From Rhodococcus_G sp042879035 (lineage in GTDB: Bacteria; Actinomycetota; Actinomycetes; Mycobacteriales; Mycobacteriaceae), in NCBI RefSeq assembly GCF_042879035.1, contig NZ_JBIAOU010000019.1, positions 26,289-90,288 on the forward strand: a stretch of DNA of 64,000 nt, written 5' to 3'. The position numbers and the translations under genes were made by a program. Each line of letters starts with the position of its first letter. Positions within the stretch are counted from its first letter, which is position 1. The notes under the pieces are model-generated. The model did not search any database, was not told where the DNA came from, and saw nothing but the letters and a program-made list of their open reading frames with translations. Of this stretch, positions 58,254 through 64,000 are shown one piece after another.

Positions 58254-59228
58254 TTGTTCCCGGCCGACCGACCCCGCCGGCTGCGCAGCACCAAGGCGCT
58301 GCGCCGCCTGGTTGCCGAAACGTCTTTGGAGCCACGACATCTGGTGCTGCCGATGTTCGTCGCCGACGGCATCGGCGCACCGCGGGAGATCTCCTCGATG
58401 CCCGGCGTGTACCAGCACACCCTCGACACGTTGCGCGCCGCCGCGACGGAGGCAGTCAAGGCCGGGGTCGGCGGTCTGATGCTGTTCGGGGTGCCGCGAC
58501 CGGAGGACAAGGACGCCGCCGGATCCGGTGCCACCGACCCGGACGGCATCCTCAACCGCGGATTGCGTGCGCTGCGTGACGAACTCGGCGACGCCACCGT
58601 CCTGATGGCCGACACCTGCCTCGACGAGTTCACCTCCCACGGGCACTGCGGTGTGCTGACCGCGGACGGCACCGTCGACAACGACGCCACCCTCACGCGC
58701 TACGTGGACATGGCCGTCGCGCAGGCCGAATCGGGTGCCCACCTGCTCGGCCCGAGCGGGATGATGGACGGACAGGTCGCGGCGATCCGCGAGGGCCTCG
58801 ACGACGCCGGTCACGCCGACATCGGGATCCTGGCGTACGCGGCGAAGTACGCCTCCGCGTTCTACGGCCCCTTCCGGGAGGCCGTCGGGTCGACCCTCGA
58901 GGGGGACCGGCGCACCTACCAGCAGGACCCGGCGAACCGTCGCGAGTCGCTGCGCGAGGTCGACCTCGACCTCGAGGAGGGCGCCGACATCGTGATGGTC
59001 AAGCCGGCGATGAGCTACCTCGACGTGCTGCGGGAGGTCGCGGACATGTCCACGGTGCCCGTAGCCGCCTACCAGATCTCCGGCGAGTACTCGATGATCA
59101 CCGCCGCCGCGCAGAACGGCTGGATCGACCGGGACGCCGCGATCCTCGAGTCGCTGCTGAGCATCCGCCGCGCCGGCGCCGACATCGTGCTCACCTACTG
59201 GGCCGCCGAAGTGGCGGCACGGCTGTGA
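58254..59228 (+). CDS. hemB: Delta-aminolevulinic acid dehydratase
   Basis: Condenses two aminolevulinate molecules to porphobilinogen. The two Schiff-base Lys regions are LAYAAKYASAFYGPFREAV and DIVMVKPAMSYLDVL; ADTCLDEFTSHGHCGVL is the metal-binding loop. The AAGGAGGG site at 58239-58246 sits seven bases before TTG 58254, so I prefer this start (324 residues); the ATG at 58236 lies before the ribosome site and would add six residues. It lies after a palindrome that separates it from hemD, and its stop overlaps the next gene's GTG. Confidence 0.94.
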   Translation: MFPADRPRRLRSTKALRRLVAETSLEPRHLVLPMFVADGIGAPREISSMPGVYQHTLDTLRAAATEAVKAGVGGLMLFGVPRPEDKDAAGSGATDPDGILNRGLRALRDELGDATVLMADTCLDEFTSHGHCGVLTADGTVDNDATLTRYVDMAVAQAESGAHLLGPSGMMDGQVAAIREGLDDAGHADIGILAYAAKYASAFYGPFREAVGSTLEGDRRTYQQDPANRRESLREVDLDLEEGADIVMVKPAMSYLDVLREVADMSTVPVAAYQISGEYSMITAAAQNGWIDRDAAILESLLSIRRAGADIVLTYWAAEVAARL

Positions 59229-59920
59229 ACCAGCCGGAGCAGCCGCAGGGCCAGTGGCCCCCGCCGGGGCAGTGGCCGCAGTGGCCACAGGAACAGGGGC
59301 CGCAGGGGCAGGGGCCGCAGTGGCCGCAGGAACAGGGGCCGCAAGGGCAGGGGCCGCAGGGGCAGCCGGGACCATGGCCGCCGCAGGGCATGCCGCCCGG
59401 TGCGCCCCGGCCGCCGGCCGCACCCGAGCCGCCCGTCGACGTGGTGACGGCCTTCCAGTTGCTGTGCGGGGTGGCCGTACTCGGTGTCGTGAACCTGATC
59501 GCGACGCTGCTCGCCATCTACGCCGACCGGGACACGTTCGTCGACCAGTTGCTCGCCGACGTCGCGGCCCAGGACCCGTCGCTCGAGATCAGCCGCTCGA
59601 CCGTGGAGAGCATGCTCGCGGTCGGTCTCGGCCTGACCGGGCTGGTCGGACTCGGTGTCACCGGCCTGTACATGCTGTTCGCGTTCAAGATGCGGGCGGG
59701 CCGGAACTGGGCCCGGATGCTGGTGACGATGCTCGGCGTGATCATGGTGTTCTCCGCGATTCCGGCGCTGTTCGGGCTCGGTGGCGGCGGCGCGGCGATG
59801 CTGGTCTCGGGTGCGGCCGCGATCCTGCAGGCCGTCCTCGTCGTCGGCGCGATCGTGCTCATGCACCGCAGCGAATCCAACAAGTACTTCCTGCCTGCCC
59901 TGCGGAACCACGATGGCTGA
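59225..59920 (+). CDS. Hypothetical membrane protein with Gln/Pro repeat N-terminus
   Basis: A 231-residue protein of unknown function. The first 75 residues are Pro/Gln/Gly-rich, with the 13-residue unit QWPQEQGPQGQGP repeated twice (39-base units at 59279 and 59318). Four helices follow: FQLLCGVAVLGVVNLIATLLAIY, LAVGLGLTGLVGLGVTGLYMLFAF, MLVTMLGVIMVFSAIPALFGL and AAAILQAVLVVGAIVLM. The GTG overlaps the hemB stop. Similar proteins follow hemB in related genomes. Confidence 0.82.
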   Translation: MNQPEQPQGQWPPPGQWPQWPQEQGPQGQGPQWPQEQGPQGQGPQGQPGPWPPQGMPPGAPRPPAAPEPPVDVVTAFQLLCGVAVLGVVNLIATLLAIYADRDTFVDQLLADVAAQDPSLEISRSTVESMLAVGLGLTGLVGLGVTGLYMLFAFKMRAGRNWARMLVTMLGVIMVFSAIPALFGLGGGGAAMLVSGAAAILQAVLVVGAIVLMHRSESNKYFLPALRNHDG

Positions 59921-60344
59921 GCGCGGCGCGCGGCCACGTCCCGTCGACGTCGCGTACTGGCTGTGGATCGTGTGTGCGGCGCTGCTGGTGCTGTTCGGTC
60001 TGCTCGCCCTGACCGCGTCCGGCGACGCCGTCCGCGAGCAACTGCTCGCCAACGGCGTGGCGCCCGACAGCGTGGACGCGCTGGTGTCCCTGCTGCGCGG
60101 GTCCGGTGGGCTCGCGATCGCGGTCGGCCTGGGGACGGGGTTCATGGCCGGGCCGGTGCGCGCCGGGCATCCGGGTTTCCGCCGCGCCGAGGTCGCGTTG
60201 ACCGGCGTGTACGCGGTGATCCAGGTGCTGTCGACGGCGGTGGGGGTGGGCCAGTTGCCGATGCTGCTGACCGCGGTCGGGATGCTCGCCGCGGCGGCGG
60301 TGGTGTTCCTGCCGTCGGCGCGGGGCTGGTTCGTTCGTGGCTGA
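59913..60344 (+). CDS. Hypothetical four-helix membrane protein
   Basis: Unassigned, 143 residues. Helices: YWLWIVCAALLVLFGLLALTA, a short amphipathic middle, LAIAVGLGTGFMAG, VALTGVYAVIQVLSTAV and LLTAVGMLAAAAVVFLP. Composition and layout resemble the helical half of the preceding gene, suggesting a distant duplication. The ATG at 59913 overlaps the upstream gene by eight bases. Confidence 0.78.
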   Translation: MAERGARPRPVDVAYWLWIVCAALLVLFGLLALTASGDAVREQLLANGVAPDSVDALVSLLRGSGGLAIAVGLGTGFMAGPVRAGHPGFRRAEVALTGVYAVIQVLSTAVGVGQLPMLLTAVGMLAAAAVVFLPSARGWFVRG

Positions 60345-60822
60345 CGCCTCGGGCGCCGAGACCGACGCCGGCCGGGTCGTGTTCGCCGAGCCGGGAGGAC
60401 GCTGGCGCACCGTGGCGTTCGGGCCGGTGCTGTGCCTGGTGGTGTTGGTGGGGGACCTGTTCATCGGGGCGGGCGTGCACGTGTTCGGGCTGACGCTGTT
60501 CGCGGTGGTCCTGGCGGGGCTGGTCGCGGTGCAGGTGGCGGCGGCGCGTCGGCATGCGAGCGTCGAGTTGACGGGCCGCGCGTTGCGGTGCGGCACCGAG
60601 GCGGTCGCGCGGGCCGACATCGCGGAGGTACTGCCCGCGGCCGATCCGGAGGCGACGGACCCGCTGCCGTGGGAGACGGCCCGGGCACTCGGTGACCTGT
60701 CCGGTGTGCCGCGCCGGCGCACGGCGATCGGCCTGCGGCTGGCCGACGGCGGGCTGGTGCGGGCGTGGGCGCGGGACGGCGACGGGTTGCGGACGGCGCT
60801 CGGCGAGGGGAGTGCGAGGTGA
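60337..60822 (+). CDS. Hypothetical membrane-anchored protein
   Basis: Unassigned, 161 residues. Two adjacent helices (VAFGPVLCLVVLVGDLFIGAG and LTLFAVVLAGLVAVQVAAA) are followed by a soluble beta-rich domain with RALRCGTEAVARADIAEVLPA and RRRTAIGLRLADGGLVRAWA, reminiscent of PH-like small domains on actinobacterial membrane proteins. GTG at 60337 overlaps the previous gene by eight bases, and its stop overlaps the next GTG. Confidence 0.78.
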   Translation: MADASGAETDAGRVVFAEPGGRWRTVAFGPVLCLVVLVGDLFIGAGVHVFGLTLFAVVLAGLVAVQVAAARRHASVELTGRALRCGTEAVARADIAEVLPAADPEATDPLPWETARALGDLSGVPRRRTAIGLRLADGGLVRAWARDGDGLRTALGEGSAR

Positions 60823-61070
60823 GCGTGAACGTGCGGCGGATCGGCATGGCGGCGCTGGCGGTGGTCGCCGTGGTGACCGCGGTGTGGTGCTGGACGCAGG
60901 GCGTCCGGCAGTTCGAGTTCGCGCCCTACGCCGACGGGGCTCCGCCGTTCACGGCGACGCACTACTCCGGGCCGTGGATCGGGGGTGCGGCGGCGGCGGT
61001 GATCGTCGCGGGCCTGGCCGCGCTCGACGTGTGGCGGCTGCGACTCCGGCGCCGGGCCGACCTGCCCTAG
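60819..61070 (+). CDS. Small two-helix membrane protein
   Basis: Unassigned, 83 residues. One helix near the N-terminus (IGMAALAVVAVVTAVWCW), a short extracytoplasmic loop (EFAPYADGAPPFTATHYSGPW) and a second helix (IGGAAAAVIVAGLAALDVW) before an Arg-rich end. GTG overlaps the upstream stop (GTGA). It is the last gene of the haem-linked operon before the copper operon. Confidence 0.75.
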   Translation: MSVNVRRIGMAALAVVAVVTAVWCWTQGVRQFEFAPYADGAPPFTATHYSGPWIGGAAAAVIVAGLAALDVWRLRLRRRADLP

Positions 61071-61071
61071 T

Positions 61072-61090
61072 TACCCTCCGGGGGTATGGT
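61072..61090 (+). promoter_or_regulatory. CsoR-type operator overlapping the csoR -10 element
   Basis: TACCC and GGGTA with a 5-base GC-rich centre (61072-61086) form the pseudo-palindrome expected for CsoR. The right arm runs into TATGGT (61085-61090), a -10 element six bases before the csoR ATG. Repressor binding would block the promoter and the mRNA may be leaderless. Confidence 0.7.
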
Positions 61091-61096
61091 AGAGGC

Positions 61097-61378
61097 ATGA
61101 ACGGTTACACACCCGAGAAGGAGAACCTGCTCAAGCGGCTGCGCCGCATCGAGGGGCAGGTCGCGGGGATCTCGCGCATGGTCGACGACGACCGCTACTG
61201 CATCGACATCCTCACCCAGGTGTCCGCGGTGACGAGTGCGCTGCAGTCCGTGTCGCTGAAGCTGCTCGACGAGCACCTCGCGCACTGCGTCGTCGAGGCC
61301 GCGCGCAAGGGTGGCCCCGAGGCGGACGCCAAGGTCAAGGAGGCGTCCGACGCCATCGCCCGTCTCGTGAAGTCGTAA
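61097..61378 (+). CDS. csoR: Copper-sensing repressor CsoR
   Basis: An all-helical repressor of 93 residues that leaves DNA when it binds Cu(I). The start NGYTPEKENLLKRLRRIEGQVAGISRMV is typical. Copper ligands Cys35 (DRYCIDIL), His60 and Cys64 (DEHLAHCVVEAA) match the known Cys-His-Cys set shifted by one residue from the M. tuberculosis protein. It controls its own operon through the site at 61072. Confidence 0.93.
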   Translation: MNGYTPEKENLLKRLRRIEGQVAGISRMVDDDRYCIDILTQVSAVTSALQSVSLKLLDEHLAHCVVEAARKGGPEADAKVKEASDAIARLVKS

Positions 61379-61418
61379 CCCCGTTCGTCGAACACAGAAC
61401 CCTGGAGGAGACAGAGCA

Positions 61419-61622
61419 ATGCAGAGCACGTTCACCGTCACCGGCATGACCTGTCAGCACTGCGTGGCCTCGGTGACCGAAGAGGTCTCCGAGCTGCCCG
61501 GCGTGACCGCCGTCGCGGTCGATCTGGACAGCGGCCGCGTCGACGTGACCAGTGACGCCCCGCTCGACCCGGGCGCCGTCGCCGCCGCCGTCGCAGAGGC
61601 GGGCTACGAGCTGGCGTCATGA
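61419..61622 (+). CDS. copZ: Copper chaperone CopZ (HMA domain)
   Basis: A 67-residue single heavy-metal-associated domain that carries Cu(I) to the exporter. The ligands are Cys12 and Cys15 in GMTCQHCVAS. The ATG has GGAGGAG about eleven bases upstream. Its stop overlaps the ATG of copA, so chaperone and pump are co-translated. Confidence 0.93.
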   Translation: MQSTFTVTGMTCQHCVASVTEEVSELPGVTAVAVDLDSGRVDVTSDAPLDPGAVAAAVAEAGYELAS

Positions 61623-63817
61623 GCACGGCTCTCGGCGGCCGGGCGTCCGGTGAGGCCGCTGCCCAGGCCGGCGTCGACCTCGACATCGGCGGGATGACGT
61701 GCGCGTCGTGCGCGAACCGCATCGAGCGCAAGCTCCGCAAGATCGACGGCGTCACCGCGACGGTGAACTTCGCCACGGAGCGGGCGCACGTCACCCGGCC
61801 CGACACGGTTTCCGTCGCCGACCTCGTCGCCGCGATCGAGGCCGCCGGATACACCGCCGGGGAGGTGCCCGAGGAGCCGGAACCGGTTCCCGCGCACAGC
61901 GATGCGCTCGGGCTGCGGTTGCTGGTGTCGGCGGCCGCCGCCGTGCCGGTGATCGCGCTGTCGATGGTGCCCGCGCTCCGGTTCGACTACTGGCAGTGGA
62001 TCGCGCTGGCGCTGACCACCCTCGTCGTGTTCTGGGGCGGCTACCCCTTCCATCGGGCCGCGCTCGTCAACGCCCGGCACGGCGCGTCGACGATGGACAC
62101 CCTCGTCTCGCTCGGCACCCTCGCCGCCTACGGATGGTCGGTGTGGGCGTTGGTGTTCGGCACCGCCGGGCATGTCGGCGCCACCCACGAGTTCTCCTTC
62201 GCGCTCGGCGCCCACGACCCGTCGAGCCAGATCTACCTCGAGGTCGCCGCGGCGGTGACGGTGTTCCTGCTCGCGGGCCGATACGCGGAGGCCAAGGCCA
62301 AACGCCGGGCGGGCGCCGCGCTGCGGTCGCTGCTCGAGGTCGGTGCCAAGGACGTCGCGGTGCTGCGGCCCGACGGCACCGAGACCCGAATTCCGGTGCA
62401 GCGGTTGCGCGTCGGGGACGAGTTCGTGGTGCGTCCGGGGGAGAAGATCGCCACCGACGGCGTGGTGGTCCGCGGCCGTGCCGCGGTGGACACCTCCGCG
62501 ATCACCGGCGAGTCGGTGCCCGTCGACGTCACGGCGGGTGACGGTGTGGTCGGCGGCACGGTGAACACCGACGGGCAGCTCGTCGTGCGGGCCCGGAAGG
62601 TCGGCGCCGACACCCAACTCGCGCACATCGCCCGCCTGGTCACCGAGGCGCAGAACGGCAAGGCCGCGGTGGCGCGGCTCGCGGACCGGGTGTCGGCGGT
62701 GTTCGTTCCCGTCGTGCTGGTGCTCGCCGCGCTCACCCTCGCCGGCTGGCTGGCGACCGGGCACGCCGCGACGGAGGCGTTCACCGCCGCCGTGGCGGTG
62801 CTGATCGTCGCGTGCCCGTGCGCCCTCGGGCTGGCCACGCCGACAGCGCTGCTCGTCGGCACGGGACGCGGCGCGCAACTCGGCATCCTGATCCGCGGCC
62901 CGGAGGTGCTCGAACAGACCCGGCGGATCGACACCGTCGTCCTGGACAAGACCGGCACCGTCACCACCGGCACCATGACCGTCCGCGCGGTCACGGCCGC
63001 CGACGGCGAGGATCCGGACCGGGTGCTGGCAATCGCCGCCGCCGTCGAGTCGGCGTCCGAGCATCCGGTGGCGCGGGCGATCGCGTCCGCCGGTGCGGGA
63101 GCGGCGGTGACCGATTTCGGCAGCCGCGCGGGGCTCGGTGTCGTGGGCACCGTCGACGGTGTGCGGGTCGCGGTCGGCAAGCCGGAGCATCCCGTGCCCG
63201 CCGAGCTGGCCGGGGCGTTCGCGTCGGGCGAGACGACCGTCGCGGTGTCGTGGGACGGCGCGGTGCGCGGCGCGATCACCGTCGCGGACGCGGTGAAACC
63301 GTCCAGCGCCGAGGCGATCGCGCAGCTGCGTGCGCTCGGGATGACGCCGGTGCTGCTCACCGGCGACACCGAGGCGGTGGCCCAGCGGGTCGCGGCCGAG
63401 GTCGGCATCGAGCAGGTGATCGCCGGGGTGCTGCCGGAGGGCAAGGCCGCGACGATCGCGGAGCTGCAGCGGCGCGGCCACGCCGTCGCGATGGTCGGGG
63501 ACGGCGTCAACGACGCCGCCGCGCTGGCGACCGCGCACGTCGGGCTCGCGATGGGCACCGGCACCGACGCCGCGATCGAGGCCGGCGACCTGACCCTGGT
63601 GCGGGGCGATCTCACGTCGGTGCCGCTGGCGATCCGGCTGGCCCGCGCGACGCTGCACACCATCCGGGCCAACCTGTTCTGGGCGTTCGCCTACAACGTC
63701 GCCGCGATCCCGCTCGCCGCCCTCGGCCTCCTCGACCCGATGATCGCGGGCGCCGCGATGGCCGCGTCGTCGGTGTTCGTGGTGGGGAACAGCCTTCGGC
63801 TGCGCCGCTTCCGCTGA
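61619..63817 (+). CDS. copA: Cu(I)-exporting P1B-type ATPase CopA
   Basis: A 732-residue copper efflux pump. One HMA domain at residues 15-80 (GGMTCASCANRIE), then eight helices. The transport motif is VACPCALGLATP, the phosphorylated Asp lies in DKTGTVTTGTM, the P1B-specific HP in ASEHPVARAI and the hinge in MVGDGVNDAAALA. TM7 has FAYNVAA and TM8 MAASSVFVVGN, which are the Cu(I)-type signatures. The operon csoR-copZ-copA is complete. No transcription terminator is evident after the stop. Confidence 0.96.
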   Translation: MSTALGGRASGEAAAQAGVDLDIGGMTCASCANRIERKLRKIDGVTATVNFATERAHVTRPDTVSVADLVAAIEAAGYTAGEVPEEPEPVPAHSDALGLRLLVSAAAAVPVIALSMVPALRFDYWQWIALALTTLVVFWGGYPFHRAALVNARHGASTMDTLVSLGTLAAYGWSVWALVFGTAGHVGATHEFSFALGAHDPSSQIYLEVAAAVTVFLLAGRYAEAKAKRRAGAALRSLLEVGAKDVAVLRPDGTETRIPVQRLRVGDEFVVRPGEKIATDGVVVRGRAAVDTSAITGESVPVDVTAGDGVVGGTVNTDGQLVVRARKVGADTQLAHIARLVTEAQNGKAAVARLADRVSAVFVPVVLVLAALTLAGWLATGHAATEAFTAAVAVLIVACPCALGLATPTALLVGTGRGAQLGILIRGPEVLEQTRRIDTVVLDKTGTVTTGTMTVRAVTAADGEDPDRVLAIAAAVESASEHPVARAIASAGAGAAVTDFGSRAGLGVVGTVDGVRVAVGKPEHPVPAELAGAFASGETTVAVSWDGAVRGAITVADAVKPSSAEAIAQLRALGMTPVLLTGDTEAVAQRVAAEVGIEQVIAGVLPEGKAATIAELQRRGHAVAMVGDGVNDAAALATAHVGLAMGTGTDAAIEAGDLTLVRGDLTSVPLAIRLARATLHTIRANLFWAFAYNVAAIPLAALGLLDPMIAGAAMAASSVFVVGNSLRLRRFR

Positions 63818-63905
63818 CGCTGCGGCGCTCCCGCCGACCCGTGCCGCTTCCGCCGACCGGTGCCGACCACACGCGCCTCCCCGTCCGGCTGAAGGTGGCC
63901 TTCGT

Positions 63906-64000
63906 TGAACTGGTCCCCGGAAGTTGGACCGGGTAATCGGAAGCCTAGGCGGCGAGGGCTTGGGCCCGGTATGTGACCGGGCTCAAGCCGTCGAGCTTGG
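63906..64000 (-). mobile_element. End of an IS3-family insertion sequence, continues beyond window
   Basis: The outer edge begins TGAACTGGTCCCCGGAAGTT at 63906, the TGA-starting terminus usual for IS3-type inverted repeats, 38 bases beyond the transposase stop codon. Immediately outside lies half of the palindrome found at 45242. Only one end is visible. Confidence 0.75.
63945..64000 (-). CDS. IS3-family transposase OrfB, C-terminal end only
   Basis: The minus-strand frame ends KLDGLSPVTYRAQALAA and a TAG at 63945-63947. The LDGLSPVTYR motif is the usual close of the integrase-core transposase of IS3-type elements. The rest lies outside the window. Confidence 0.78.
   Translation of the reverse strand, partial: KLDGLSPVTYRAQALAA

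Overview
The window reads as a chromosomal segment of a high-GC mycolic-acid actinomycete, most likely Rhodococcus or a close Nocardiaceae relative. The gene order from gpmA through senX3-regX3, ppx, proC, a 33-residue bS22-type ribosomal protein, a galE-like epimerase, an acyltransferase, a SerB-like HAD protein, a glutaredoxin and hemA-hemC-hemD-hemB is the Mycobacterium tuberculosis Rv0489-Rv0513 order. Here rex sits directly in front of hemA. GTG starts, 4-base ATGA/GTGA overlaps and IdeR-, Rex- and CsoR-type sites fit the same group. No rRNA, tRNA or CRISPR array was seen.

Region 1 (1-10113) is a surface-polysaccharide locus whose base composition is visibly less GC-rich than the rest. 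It holds the 3' part of an initiating sugar-phosphate transferase, UDP-glucose dehydrogenase, two retaining-type glycosyltransferases, two tandem polysaccharide pyruvyl transferases and a Wzx flippase on the plus strand, and a GT2 transferase and a Wzy polymerase on the minus strand. Region 2 (10290-28239) has a small membrane protein, a DUF4012 protein, a 12.9-kb four-module NRPS with a terminal thioesterase, a Wzc-like Wzz/tyrosine autokinase and a Wzb-like phosphatase. The NRPS therefore lies inside what is otherwise a complete Wzx/Wzy/Wzc/Wzb pathway. Its third adenylation domain has lost its A2-A3 linker and carries a perfect 15-bp inverted repeat in frame.

Region 3 (28364-38000) contains an SLC13-type permease, a broken DUF222/HNH gene, the efeUOB iron-uptake operon with an IdeR-like box, a DtxR/IdeR paralogue with Gln replacing a primary-site metal ligand, and a two-component pair encoded tail-to-tail with interlocking stop codons.

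Region 4 (38098-53121) is the conserved mycobacterial-type block: gpmA, senX3-regX3, an Rv0495c-like protein, ppx, a repeat-rich membrane protein, a sugar-phosphate isomerase, a MerR-thioesterase pair (an apparent insertion), proC, an excisionase-like HTH protein, bS22, a minisatellite leader, epimerase-acyltransferase, HAD and glutaredoxin. Region 5 (53181-61070) is a Rex-controlled haem operon followed by four small overlapping membrane-protein genes. Region 6 (61072-63817) is a CsoR-CopZ-CopA copper operon. The window ends inside an IS3-family element that lies next to half of a palindrome also found at 45242.

How the parts work together: region 1 and the wzc/wzb pair should build, export and length-control an acidic (glucuronate plus pyruvate-ketal) polysaccharide. 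Whether the NRPS peptide is part of that envelope product is the main open question. The iron, copper and Rex/haem blocks form a metal- and redox-responsive cluster with recognisable operator sites. Several hairpin-forming palindromes at gene ends appear to be a repeated element family.
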